Assembly: GCA_965235635.1 (NCBI GenBank)
Contig: CBDDYR010000004.1
Coordinates: 62,001 to 126,000, forward strand
Length of the DNA: 64,000 bases
Origin: Fontibacterium meridianamericanum
GTDB lineage: Bacteria; Pseudomonadota; Alphaproteobacteria; Pelagibacterales; Pelagibacteraceae
Direction of reading: 5' to 3'
Positions 1 to 7,927 of this stretch are shown here, in pieces. The stretch's first letter is position 1, and each line of letters opens with the position of its first letter. The position numbers were made by a program, and so were the translations under genes. A model generated the notes under the pieces. The model was not told the origin of the DNA. It did no database searches and saw only the letters and a program-made list of their open reading frames with translations.

Positions 1-195
1 TCTAAAGATCAAAAAAATTTTTTTAAAAGAAAAATTGGAATCAATAATATTAAAAAGGGAGATTTATTATTCTGGAAAGGTCATGTTGCAATTGCATTAA
101 ATAATAAAAAATTAGTACATGCTTTTGGTGCCAAAAAAAAGGTGGTTATTATGGGAATAGAAGAAACTATTAAAAAGAATATATTCAAAATCTAA
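1..195 (+). CDS. NlpC/P60 family hydrolase, C-terminal part (cut by window edge)
   Basis: The last 64 codons of a gene that begins before the window. The reading frame contains GDLLFWKGHVAIAL followed by KKLVHAFG, which matches the second half of the NlpC/P60 (C40) papain-like fold: the GDL(L/I)F(W/F) strand and the His of GHVAI, normally the second catalytic residue. Proteins of this family cleave peptide cross-links in the cell wall. The catalytic Cys would lie upstream and cannot be checked. In many Alphaproteobacteria such a gene is a tail-to-head neighbour of housekeeping genes, so context adds little. The family call is fairly sure; the precise substrate is unknown. Confidence 0.7.
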   Translation, partial: SKDQKNFFKRKIGINNIKKGDLLFWKGHVAIALNNKKLVHAFGAKKKVVIMGIEETIKKNIFKI

Positions 196-352
196 ATTGC
201 CACTATTGTGTGTTAAGCGTATTAAAAAATTATAATTAAAAATATTTGCAAAAATGAGAACATTTTTTCCAGTGATTCGGTCATATTTTATGCCTGCTTT
301 GTTCTTGGCTAATAACAATAGGTAGTATCTCAAAAAAAAATTAATACTAAAA

Positions 353-2854
353 ATGTCTTCAGCAGAAAAAAAAATTATCGCTGTTCTTGGTCCAACAAAT
401 ACCGGCAAAACTCATTTTGCTATTGAAAGAATGCTTCAGTTTGGTTCTGGAATTATTGGATTTCCACTTCGTTTACTCGCAAGAGAAGTTTATGAAAAAT
501 GTATTCAAAAAGTTGGGATTGAAAAAGTTGCTTTAATAACTGGGGAAGAAAAAATTATTCCTCCTTACGCAGATTATTTTTTATGTACCGTTGAGTCTAT
601 GCCGCTCGATATCAATGCTGAATTCGTAGCAATAGACGAAATACAAATGTGTGCTGATCCTGAAAGAGGTCATATTTTTACTGACCGTTTGTTAAATATG
701 CGTGGAGATAAATTAACAATGTTTCTAGGCTCTAACATTATGCAAAATATAATACAAAAATTTGTTCCTGAGATTGAATTTATATTTAAAGATAGATTTT
801 CTAAACTTTCTTATTCTGGTCATAAAAAAATATCTAGACTTCCTGGTCGAACAGCAATCATTGCTTTTTCTGTTGACGAAGTTTACGCCCTTGCAGAGTT
901 CGTCAGAAGACAAAGAGGTGGAGCGGCAATTGTTATGGGTTCTTTAAGTCCCAAAACAAGAAATGCTCAAGTTGAATTATATCAGTCCGGTGATGTGGAC
1001 TTTCTAGTTGCAACAGATGCAATTGGAATGGGAATTAATATGGACATTGATCACATCAGTTTTAACAATCTTAATAAGTTTGACGGAAAACGAAATAGAC
1101 ACCTTCGTTTAACAGAAATAGGTCAAATCGCTGGACGGGCTGGCAGATATATGAATGATGGAACCTTTGGTATTACAGGAAAATGTGATGAATTAAGTCC
1201 TGAACAAATAGATAAACTAGAAAACCATAAATTTGATAGCGTTATAAATATTTATTGGAGAAATTCTAATTTAGATTTTTCAAATATAGAAAATCTTTTG
1301 AATAGCCTTGATCAAAAACCTTATGATCATAGTCTTTTAAGAAATAAAGATTTATTAGATGAAAATGTCTTGAAAACTTTAATAATAAAAAATAATCAAA
1401 TTAAAACTGATTACAAAAATAATAATCTCTCCACCTTATGGGAATGTTGTCAGATACCTGATTTTACAAAAAGTTCTTATAACGAACATATAGACATTGT
1501 TAAAAAAGTCTTTGAATTCTTAGTTTCTGATAAGGGAAAAATACCTAATGAATGGATGCGAGCACAATTAAGCGGACTAGATAATGAGTCTGGAAATATT
1601 GATACCATCGCAAATAGAATTTCACATGTAAGAACATGGGCTTATGTTTCTTATAAAAAAAATTGGGTTGAAAATAGTGATTATTGGATATCTAAAACAA
1701 AAGATATTGAAGATAAACTTTCTGCAAAATTACACGAAGAATTATCAAAAAGTTTTATTGATAGAAGAATAAGCATTCTATCCAAACACTTAAAGCAGGA
1801 TGCAAAATTAGAAACTAAGATTTCAGAAAAAGATGAAGTAATTATTGATAAACAATTTATAGGTACTATTAAAGGGTTAAAACTTAACTTAGATTTTTCA
1901 AGCACAGCACTACAAACAGATATTAAATCTATAAAAAAAGCTGCACGTCAAGGAGTTGTCGAAGAATTAAAAAAAAGAATTAATAATATTATTCAAGAAA
2001 ATATTGAGAATGCAGCTCTTGAATTAAAAGAAGATTTTAAAATATTCTGGAAAGAAAACCCTATTGCAACAATCATTCCTGGAAAGGATTATTTAAATCC
2101 TAAAATAAAATTATTAATTGATGATTCTTTAGATGTAGATGAACAAATTGAATTAAAAAATTATTTAGAAAAGTGGATTGATAAACAAAAAAATCTTCAT
2201 CTAAATGATTTAATAAAAACTTCAAAAGTCAATTTAGAAAATGGCTATGCTCGAGCATTATGTTTTAGATTATTCGAAAACCATGGAGTATTAAAAAGAT
2301 TAGATGCTGAAGATTTATTAAAAAACTTAGATAAAGACCAAAGAGCTAATATTAAAAAAATTGGAATTAAAATTGGAAGGTATCACGTATATCAACCTCT
2401 AATGATTAAGCCTAAAGCAGTAAATCTAAAAATAATTTTTTGGAATTGTTTTAATAATAAAATACAGAGAGAAAAGTGTCCTGCTTTTGGACTAAATTTT
2501 TTAAAAAATTTTGAAACAAAAAATAAAGATTTTCTATTAATATGTGGATTTGAAAGCTTTGAAAATTATATAGTTAGAGTTGACATACTAGAAAAGCTTT
2601 TTATAAAAATCTTAAGTTCAACAAATAATAATCAATTCCCTATATCTTCGGAAATGCTTAATCTACTAGGATGTGGGAAAGAAGACTTTGAAAAATTATT
2701 AAAATTAATGAATTATAAAAAGATAGACCAAAACAAAGATATTTTTAGTTATGATTTTAAAAATAAAGATAAGAAAAAAATAAAAAAAGATAATATCAAA
2801 AAAAATATCAACAACCCTTTTGCTTCTTTAAAAAATTTATCTTTAAATAACTAA
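353..2854 (+). CDS. Suv3-like DExH RNA helicase
   Basis: An 833-residue superfamily 2 helicase. Walker A GPTNTGKT lies at residues 13-20, the DEIQ form of motif II at about 95-98, and motif VI QIAGRAGR near residue 265, which together resemble the mitochondrial degradosome helicase Suv3 and its alphaproteobacterial relatives. These enzymes unwind RNA with ATP and are thought to assist RNA turnover. The C-terminal half is poorly conserved in what I can recognise and ends in a lysine-rich tail. The start ATG follows an AT-rich spacer with no clear ribosome binding site. In many Alphaproteobacteria this gene is followed by an S4-domain gene and then fdxA and carD; here fdxA follows directly. Confidence 0.85.
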   Translation: MSSAEKKIIAVLGPTNTGKTHFAIERMLQFGSGIIGFPLRLLAREVYEKCIQKVGIEKVALITGEEKIIPPYADYFLCTVESMPLDINAEFVAIDEIQMCADPERGHIFTDRLLNMRGDKLTMFLGSNIMQNIIQKFVPEIEFIFKDRFSKLSYSGHKKISRLPGRTAIIAFSVDEVYALAEFVRRQRGGAAIVMGSLSPKTRNAQVELYQSGDVDFLVATDAIGMGINMDIDHISFNNLNKFDGKRNRHLRLTEIGQIAGRAGRYMNDGTFGITGKCDELSPEQIDKLENHKFDSVINIYWRNSNLDFSNIENLLNSLDQKPYDHSLLRNKDLLDENVLKTLIIKNNQIKTDYKNNNLSTLWECCQIPDFTKSSYNEHIDIVKKVFEFLVSDKGKIPNEWMRAQLSGLDNESGNIDTIANRISHVRTWAYVSYKKNWVENSDYWISKTKDIEDKLSAKLHEELSKSFIDRRISILSKHLKQDAKLETKISEKDEVIIDKQFIGTIKGLKLNLDFSSTALQTDIKSIKKAARQGVVEELKKRINNIIQENIENAALELKEDFKIFWKENPIATIIPGKDYLNPKIKLLIDDSLDVDEQIELKNYLEKWIDKQKNLHLNDLIKTSKVNLENGYARALCFRLFENHGVLKRLDAEDLLKNLDKDQRANIKKIGIKIGRYHVYQPLMIKPKAVNLKIIFWNCFNNKIQREKCPAFGLNFLKNFETKNKDFLLICGFESFENYIVRVDILEKLFIKILSSTNNNQFPISSEMLNLLGCGKEDFEKLLKLMNYKKIDQNKDIFSYDFKNKDKKKIKKDNIKKNINNPFASLKNLSLNN

Positions 2855-2931
2855 ATAATGCCCTGTATTTTTAAAGATAATAATAATATTATAAAAAATA
2901 TTTTATTCTTATAAAGCCAAAAAGATTAAAC

Positions 2932-3273
2932 ATGACATACGTAGTGAATGAAAATTGTATTAAATGCAAACTAACTGATTGCGTTGAAGTTTGTCCTGTA
3001 GATTGCTTTTATGAAGGAGAGAATATGTTAGTGATCAATCCAGATGAATGTATTGATTGTGGTGTTTGCGAACCAGAGTGTCCAATTAATGCGATTGAGC
3101 CAGATACAAATAAAAATACTGAAAAATTAGTCATTCTAAATAAAGAGATGTCTGCAAAATGGCCTAATATTAATAAAAAAAAAGATCCACTACCTGATGC
3201 AGATAAATTTAAAAATATGCCTAACAAACTTGAAAAATACTTTAGCGATAAGCCTGGCTCAGGCAATAAATAA
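2932..3273 (+). CDS. fdxA: 7Fe ferredoxin FdxA
   Basis: A 113-residue ferredoxin of the type with one [3Fe-4S] and one [4Fe-4S] cluster. The N-terminus has CIKCKLTDCVEVCPVDCFYEG spread over residues 9-29, and a second motif CIDCGVCEPECPINAI follows, giving the usual cysteine spacing; the PVDCFYEG stretch is diagnostic of FdxA. It carries electrons in the cytoplasm; the partner is not evident here. Length is normal for the family. It sits between the helicase and carD on the same strand, an arrangement common in Alphaproteobacteria. A short GCCTG-loop-CAGGC hairpin overlaps its last codons but lacks a T tract. Confidence 0.95.
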   Translation: MTYVVNENCIKCKLTDCVEVCPVDCFYEGENMLVINPDECIDCGVCEPECPINAIEPDTNKNTEKLVILNKEMSAKWPNINKKKDPLPDADKFKNMPNKLEKYFSDKPGSGNK

Positions 3274-3317
3274 TCTTGTAAGCTTGTATTAACTAATCGG
3301 ATGCTATATTAAGCGCC

Positions 3318-4136
3318 ATGGAATTTTTAAAAAAAATCATGAAGAATAAAAAGTCACAAGATAAGAAAAAAGATTCAAATACAAAAAAAAATAAAAAAAT
3401 TAAATTAGAAAAAAAAATACAAAAAAAAGAGATTCCTAAAAAAGAAATTCAAAAAAAAGAAAAACCGCCAGTTGAAATTAAACCTAAAGGAAAACGCGGA
3501 AGGCCTAAAAATCCAGAATCAAAAAAAATTATTCAACAGCCTTCTTCAGAGCAAAAACCTTTAACGGCTTCTCAAAATGCTGCAGCTGAAATTATAATTA
3601 CAAAAGTTGCAAAACAAGAATCCGATAAAAAAATTTACAAAGTCAAAGATCACGTTATTTATCCAAAACACGGTGTTGGTCAAATTGTTGCTATTGAGAA
3701 CAGTGTAATTGCGGACATTGAAATGACTTATTATAAAATTCAAGTAACTAAAGATAAATTAGTCTTAACAATTCCTGTTAATCAACAAGGAAACTTGAGA
3801 CCTATATCCAGTGTTAACCAAATTAATAAAGCAATATCTATTTTAAAAGGTAAGCCAAAAATTAGAAGAACGATGTGGAGCAGAAGGGCTCAAGAATATG
3901 ATCAAAAAATTAACTCAGGTGAAATTTATCAAATTGCAGAGGTAGTAAGAGACTTAAATAAAAATACTGAGATTCCGGTCGATCAATCTTATAGTGAAAG
4001 ACAATTATTTGAAAAAGCCTATGATCGTTTATTAGGTGAGGTGGCGATTGGAATGCAACTTACTAATGAGGATGCTAAAAAGAAACTCGATAAAGCTCTT
4101 GGTAAGAAAGAAACCGTAACTGCTGAGCCTATATAA
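3318..4136 (+). CDS. carD: CarD/CdnL-family RNA polymerase-binding regulator with lysine-rich AT-hook tail
   Basis: A 272-residue protein. From about residue 108 it has the CarD/CdnL fold: YKVKDHVIYPKHGVGQI (the RNA polymerase beta-interacting, Tudor-like part) followed by a helical domain with WSRRAQEYDQKI and ending near the C-terminus. Family members bind the beta subunit and stabilise open promoter complexes, often at rRNA promoters. The first ~100 residues are an extra, very lysine-rich segment with a GKRGRPKNP core at about residues 58-66, which matches an AT-hook (central GRP flanked by basic residues). Standard CdnL proteins of about 160-170 residues lack this. A TATATT box at 3305-3310 stands only 7 bases before the ATG, so the message may be nearly leaderless. 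Confidence 0.88.
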   Translation: MEFLKKIMKNKKSQDKKKDSNTKKNKKIKLEKKIQKKEIPKKEIQKKEKPPVEIKPKGKRGRPKNPESKKIIQQPSSEQKPLTASQNAAAEIIITKVAKQESDKKIYKVKDHVIYPKHGVGQIVAIENSVIADIEMTYYKIQVTKDKLVLTIPVNQQGNLRPISSVNQINKAISILKGKPKIRRTMWSRRAQEYDQKINSGEIYQIAEVVRDLNKNTEIPVDQSYSERQLFEKAYDRLLGEVAIGMQLTNEDAKKKLDKALGKKETVTAEPI

Positions 4137-4172
4137 AAAAAACGCCCTTCAAAAAATTTGAAGAGCGTTTTT
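4137..4172. terminator. Bidirectional rho-independent terminator between carD and the small basic gene
   Basis: A stem of AAAACGC and CTTCAAA pairing with TTTGAAG and GCGTTTT, with one C-A mismatch and an AAA loop, begins directly after the carD stop codon and runs into a T tract. The A-rich left arm makes it a terminator on the opposite strand too. It therefore serves both carD and the convergent 32-residue gene at 4190-4288. Confidence 0.85.
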
Positions 4173-4189
4173 CTTGAAAACTCAAAAAA

Positions 4190-4288
4190 CTATCTTCTTC
4201 TTTTTTTTGCTTTCTTAGCTGGTTTTCTTCTTTTAGAAGATCTTCTCTTCTTAGAAGTTTTTTTAGCTTTTTTTCTTTTCTTAGCCAT
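4190..4288 (-). CDS. Small lysine/arginine-rich basic protein (histone H1 tail-like)
   Basis: A 32-residue reading frame beginning MAKKRKKAKKTSKK and ending KKAKKRRR. About 70 percent of residues are Lys or Arg, with no acidic residues. It has an excellent ribosome binding site (CTGGAG, 8 bases before the ATG), is followed by a good bidirectional terminator, and has a long leader, all of which argue that it is a real gene rather than chance. The composition resembles histone H1-like bacterial nucleoproteins (HC2/AlgP-type tails), so binding to DNA or RNA is the natural inference. No structured domain is visible. It lies back to back with carD, which itself has an AT-hook-like tail. Confidence 0.72.
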   Translation of the reverse strand: MAKKRKKAKKTSKKRRSSKRRKPAKKAKKRRR

Positions 4289-4311
4289 TTTTTTCTCCAG
4301 TTACGTTAATG

Positions 4312-4334
4312 ATCACTTAAATAATTTAAGTGAT
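4312..4334 (-). promoter_or_regulatory. Inverted repeat in the leader of the small basic gene
   Basis: ATCACTTAAAT and ATTTAAGTGAT form an 11-base perfect inverted repeat around one central base, 24 bases upstream of the ATG of the 32-residue basic gene. It could be a hairpin in the leader or a two-fold operator. A TTGACT element on the minus strand (4372-4377) lies further upstream and may be a -35 box, but I see no convincing -10. The rest of 4289-4499 is AT-rich with nothing else recognised. Confidence 0.4.
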
Positions 4335-4499
4335 TCGCAATTAGAAATACTTAAAAACATATCACTTACTAAGTCAAATTGTTATTTGTTCACAAAATTT
4401 TTAAAAATAAATTAATTTTTTTTGATTCAAATTTTATTGTTTTACAATAGTTTTTTAATATTTTTTTTAGATTAAATATTATTTATATTTCATTTAAGT

Positions 4500-4576
4500 G
4501 CACTCGTAGCTCAGCTGGATAGAGTACAAGTTTCCTAAACTTGGTGTCAGAAGTTCGAATCTTCTCGAGTGCACCA
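4500..4576 (+). tRNA. tRNA-Arg (anticodon CCU)
   Basis: A full cloverleaf of 77 bases: acceptor GCACTCG pairs with CGAGTGC, the D arm has GCTC...GAGT, the anticodon arm is CAAGT-TTCCTAA-ACTTG with anticodon CCT, and the T arm is AGAAG-TTCGAAT-CTTCT. The 3' CCA is encoded. It reads codon AGG. It ends 2 bases before the stop of the convergent acyl-CoA synthetase gene. Confidence 0.96.
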
Positions 4577-4578
4577 AA

Positions 4579-6318
4579 TTAAAAATAAAGTTTTTCTAAT
4601 TGGTCCCCATAAACTTTTTTTATTTGATGTCTTCTTATTTTCATTGTTGGAGTTAACATTTCATTCTCAATGGTGAATGGCACATCAATGATTATAAATT
4701 TCTTTATTTTTTCAATAATACTTAGTTCATCGTTAACTTTATCAATTATATATTGTATTTTATTTTTTTTATCTTCTAAGTCTTTCGCAACAACGATTAA
4801 ACCTACTAAATAATTTTTTTTATCTCCATAGATATAACTTTGAATAATTTCAGGATAATTTGCTAATAAATTTTCAATTTTACTTGGAGCGATATTATCT
4901 CCACCAGCATTTACAATAATATCTTTTTTTCTATCCGTAATTTTTAAATAACCTTCCTGATCAATCTCTCCTATATCGCCTGTATATAGCCAATTATTTT
5001 TTAAGATTTTTTCAGTCTCATGTTTATTATTCCAATAGCCAAGCATAATATTTTCTCCTTTAACCAAAATCTCACCATCAGAAGCTATCTTAACCTCCAC
5101 ATCTTTAAAAATTTTTCCAACAGTATCTACTTTGATCCTATCAATTGAATTACAGCTAACCACGGGTGATGCCTCTGTTAATCCATATCCTTGAAGGGTG
5201 GGGAGTCCTAAAGAATTTAAAAATATCCCAACATTATAATCTAAAGGTCCGCCGCCAGATATAAAGGCTTTTATTTTTCCTCCAAATTGCTTCTTAATTT
5301 TTTTTCTAACAATTATATCTAATATAAAATTAATAAATTTTTCAAAAAAAGTCATTTTTTTAGATAGCAATTTTTTTTCACCTAATTCTAAAGTTTTATT
5401 AAAAATCATTTTTTTAAAACTGCTCTGATTTTGTAGATTAATTTTAATTTTATTAACAAGATTTGTATAAAACCTTGGCACAGCAGTCATAATCGTGGGC
5501 TTTGCGATTTTTAAATTGGTTAATAATTTATCTAAGCTCTCAGAATAAAATATTTTTGCTCCAATACTTAATTGAACAAATTGAACTGTATGTTCATAAG
5601 AATGGGATAGTGGTAACCAGGTAAGAAAAGTATTGGATTGTCCTTTAATAAAATATAAAAATTCTAAAGCACCTTCACAATTTTTTAATATACCCCCATG
5701 AGACAGTACCACTCCCTTTGGGGTGCCCTGTGTACCAGAGGTATAGATAATGCAAGCTGGATCTTTTCTTATTAAGCTCTTATTAATCTCTTTAAAAAAT
5801 ATTTCTGCTTCTTCAACATCAATTTCTTTTTCTAAAATGTCAGAAAAATTAATAATATTATCTGCTACAGCTTCGCTTGTTTTATTTAAAAGAATTATAA
5901 AATTAAAATTATAATTAATTTTCTTTGCTGCTAATAAAATAGTCTTTAATAACTGAGAGCTTGAAACTATTAATCCTGATGGCTGACAGTCATTAATTGT
6001 AAACGCAAAATCATTTACCGTGTAGGTAGTATAATTTGGAACTGTAATTGCAGAATTCAGAAGAATTGCAAGGTCAGCAATTAACCATTCTGGTCTATTC
6101 TCTGATACTAGTAATACCCTATCACCCTTTTTAATATTTTTGTTATTTAAAAATTTCGCAAATTTTAAAACATTATTTTTAGTATCAGACCATGTATACG
6201 TCTGAAATTTTTTTAAATTTAAATTATTAAATAATAAATGATCTTCTTTTTTATATTTTTCTAATTGTAAAAAAAATATTTCATTTAAACTATTAAAAGA
6301 TGAAATTTGCATAACCAT
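4579..6318 (-). CDS. Long-chain acyl-CoA synthetase (AMP-forming)
   Basis: A 579-residue ANL-superfamily enzyme that activates a fatty acid with ATP and links it to CoA. The P-loop-like motif YTSGTQGTPKGVVLSHGG is present, followed by GYGLTEASPV (A5), YTGDIGEIDQEGYLKITDRKKD (A7/A8) in the C-terminal half, and the family ending TPTMKIRR. Length and the N-terminal arrangement fit the long-chain (LACS/FadD15-like) branch better than acetyl-CoA synthetase. Two Met codons at the start (6318 and 6312) are both possible. It stands alone between tRNA-Arg and a divergent yqaA-like gene. Chain-length preference cannot be read from sequence. Confidence 0.9.
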   Translation of the reverse strand: MVMQISSFNSLNEIFFLQLEKYKKEDHLLFNNLNLKKFQTYTWSDTKNNVLKFAKFLNNKNIKKGDRVLLVSENRPEWLIADLAILLNSAITVPNYTTYTVNDFAFTINDCQPSGLIVSSSQLLKTILLAAKKINYNFNFIILLNKTSEAVADNIINFSDILEKEIDVEEAEIFFKEINKSLIRKDPACIIYTSGTQGTPKGVVLSHGGILKNCEGALEFLYFIKGQSNTFLTWLPLSHSYEHTVQFVQLSIGAKIFYSESLDKLLTNLKIAKPTIMTAVPRFYTNLVNKIKINLQNQSSFKKMIFNKTLELGEKKLLSKKMTFFEKFINFILDIIVRKKIKKQFGGKIKAFISGGGPLDYNVGIFLNSLGLPTLQGYGLTEASPVVSCNSIDRIKVDTVGKIFKDVEVKIASDGEILVKGENIMLGYWNNKHETEKILKNNWLYTGDIGEIDQEGYLKITDRKKDIIVNAGGDNIAPSKIENLLANYPEIIQSYIYGDKKNYLVGLIVVAKDLEDKKNKIQYIIDKVNDELSIIEKIKKFIIIDVPFTIENEMLTPTMKIRRHQIKKVYGDQLEKLYF

Positions 6319-6400
6319 TATTCTACTTTTTTGAAGTATTTATTCTACAATAGTTATTTTGGATGCTAATAATAAAATTAAATATATAACCTTTTTTAAA

Positions 6401-6982
6401 ATGAGATCTTTATATAATAAAATTCTATCTATCTGCTCAAAAAAACAGTCAGAAAAGTTTTTATATTTTATAAGTTTTATTGAAAGTAGCGTTTTTCCAA
6501 TTCCAATCGTTTTTTTAATGATCCCTGTACAATTAGTAAAAAGACATAGAGCCATGGCTATTGGTTTTTTTGTAACTGTATTTTCAGTACTTGGGGGTGC
6601 TTTAGGATATTACTTGGGATATTTTTTTTACGATACGATTGGAGCAAAAGTTATAAGTTTATACGGATATCAAGAGTCTTTTATTAGCTTTACTAATTCA
6701 ATCACTAAAGAAATGGAGTTTTGGATTGTATTTTTTTATGCATTTACTCCTTTTCCTTATAAACTTTTAACTATCGGAAGTGGTTTTGTTCAATTTAATT
6801 TCTGGATATTTATTATTGGTAGCTTTATCTCAAGATCAATTCGTTTTTTGGCAATAAGTTTTTTAATATGGAAGTACGGGGAAGGTATAAAAAACTTTAT
6901 AGAAAAATATTTAAACATCTTATCGATAATAAGTTTAATTTTACTATTAATAATTTTCTTTATAATAAAGTATTTTAATTAA
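6401..6982 (+). CDS. YqaA/DedA-like VTT-domain membrane protein (copy 1)
   Basis: A 193-residue integral membrane protein with about five hydrophobic helices. ESSVFPIPIVFLMIP, the GGALGYYLGYFFYD stretch and FTPFPYKLLTIGSGF match the YqaA branch of the VTT (SNARE-associated/DedA) superfamily, whose members act in lipid translocation or membrane homeostasis. The ATG at 6401 is preferred over a TTG 42 bases upstream because the extra residues look non-homologous. A related copy lies at 7307-7927, on the far side of tRNA-Leu and a small gene. The exact function of YqaA proteins is not established. Confidence 0.82.
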   Translation: MRSLYNKILSICSKKQSEKFLYFISFIESSVFPIPIVFLMIPVQLVKRHRAMAIGFFVTVFSVLGGALGYYLGYFFYDTIGAKVISLYGYQESFISFTNSITKEMEFWIVFFYAFTPFPYKLLTIGSGFVQFNFWIFIIGSFISRSIRFLAISFLIWKYGEGIKNFIEKYLNILSIISLILLLIIFFIIKYFN

Positions 6983-6983
6983 T

Positions 6984-7069
6984 TGGTGCGGAAGGAGGGA
7001 TTTGAACCCTCACACTCTTACGAGCAATAGATTTTGAGTCTATCATGTCTACCGTTCCATCACTTCCGC
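6984..7069 (-). tRNA. tRNA-Leu (anticodon CAA)
   Basis: An 86-base class II tRNA. Acceptor GCGGAAG pairs with CTTCCGC, the anticodon arm is ATAGA-CTCAAAA-TCTAT with anticodon CAA, the variable arm is long (TGCTCGTAAGAGTG), the T arm contains GGTTCAAATCC, and CCA is encoded. It reads codon UUG. Confidence 0.96.
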
Positions 7070-7082
7070 AGATCTTAATTTT

Positions 7083-7268
7083 TTATTTTTTATTAATAAA
7101 GCTAATTTTTATTAATATTGCAATTAACAACCAGATTATAAATGACTCTCCATGTGTAATTTTATAGGACGCTCCAAAAAATTTTGCTATACTAAAAACC
7201 ACATAAAAAACTATTGGGGAAAGTAAAAGCGATAATATAAATTGTTTAATATCAAATTTTAATTTCAT
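7083..7268 (-). CDS. Small two-helix membrane protein, unknown function
   Basis: A 61-residue reading frame starting MKLKFDIKQF with two hydrophobic segments of about 20 residues (roughly 11-31 and 40-57) separated by a polar loop containing THGES, and ending in KINFINKK-like basic residues. I do not recognise the family. The ATG at 7268 is preferred over a TTG 21 bases upstream. There is no strong ribosome binding site. It is divergent from the second yqaA-like gene (39 bases apart) and upstream of tRNA-Leu on the same strand. Confidence 0.55.
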   Translation of the reverse strand: MKLKFDIKQFILSLLLSPIVFYVVFSIAKFFGASYKITHGESFIIWLLIAILIKISFINKK

Positions 7269-7306
7269 ATTTAAACTATATAAATTCAAATATACTTATC
7301 AAGATA

Positions 7307-7927
7307 ATGTTAAAAAATTTATTAAAAAAACTTATAAAACTAGCTGGCCATAAATTTGCAAAATATTATTTAGCAGTCTGGTGTTTTCTCGAAAATATTT
7401 TTTTTCCTTTTCCGTCTGATGCAATCGTAATACCAATGTCCATATCAAGACCAAAAAAGTGGTTTGAAATTTTTATTATTGCAACATTTGCTGCTTTTAT
7501 AGGCGCTCTGTGTGCTTACGCAATTGGAAGTTTTTTGTTTGGTAAAGTAGGTATTTATATATTTGAAATTTCTGGAGTTGATGACCCTCAGAAATTTTTG
7601 TCAATTTTTTATAAAAAAAAAACTATGATTGCTTTCGCTTTTATATTATTTATTTCTGGATTTACACCGCTTCCCTTTAACTTACTTGCAATTGCAAGTG
7701 GATTTGTCCATTTCAATTTTCCACTTTTTGCTTTTACAGCCATATTTACTAGAGGCTCTAGATATTTGTTGCTTACTTATTTATTTTCAAAATTTGGACC
7801 TAAAATTCAAAAAGAAATCGACAGACATTTTGCAAAATTTATGATGTGGGTAGTAGGTAGTTTTATAGTTGTCATCTTAGGTATGTATTTATTTTACATT
7901 AAATTTCCACATTTCTTCGAAGCTTGA
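7307..7927 (+). CDS. YqaA-family VTT-domain membrane protein (copy 2)
   Basis: A 206-residue membrane protein closer to classic YqaA than copy 1: it begins with a basic helix, then FLENIFFPFPSDAIVIPM, GALCAYAIGSFLFGKVG and GFTPLPFNLLAIASGF, and ends with a final transmembrane helix. It shares the overall plan and the (F)TP(F/L)P-x-(K/N)LL-IASGF motif with the gene at 6401-6982, so the two are paralogues. Its stop codon overlaps the TTG start of dsbB, suggesting co-transcription with dsbB and coq7. Its role in membrane lipid handling is inferred from the superfamily only. Confidence 0.88.
   Translation: MLKNLLKKLIKLAGHKFAKYYLAVWCFLENIFFPFPSDAIVIPMSISRPKKWFEIFIIATFAAFIGALCAYAIGSFLFGKVGIYIFEISGVDDPQKFLSIFYKKKTMIAFAFILFISGFTPLPFNLLAIASGFVHFNFPLFAFTAIFTRGSRYLLLTYLFSKFGPKIQKEIDRHFAKFMMWVVGSFIVVILGMYLFYIKFPHFFEA

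Noticed and set aside
254..325. A 23-codon frame beginning MRTFFPVIRSYF in the gap before the helicase gene
   Set aside because: No ribosome binding site, rare codons, and no recognisable similarity; likely chance.
4158..4415. A plus-strand frame of Leu/Phe-rich residues covering the small basic gene
   Set aside because: It is the antisense of the Lys/Arg-rich gene and of the terminator; no start signals.
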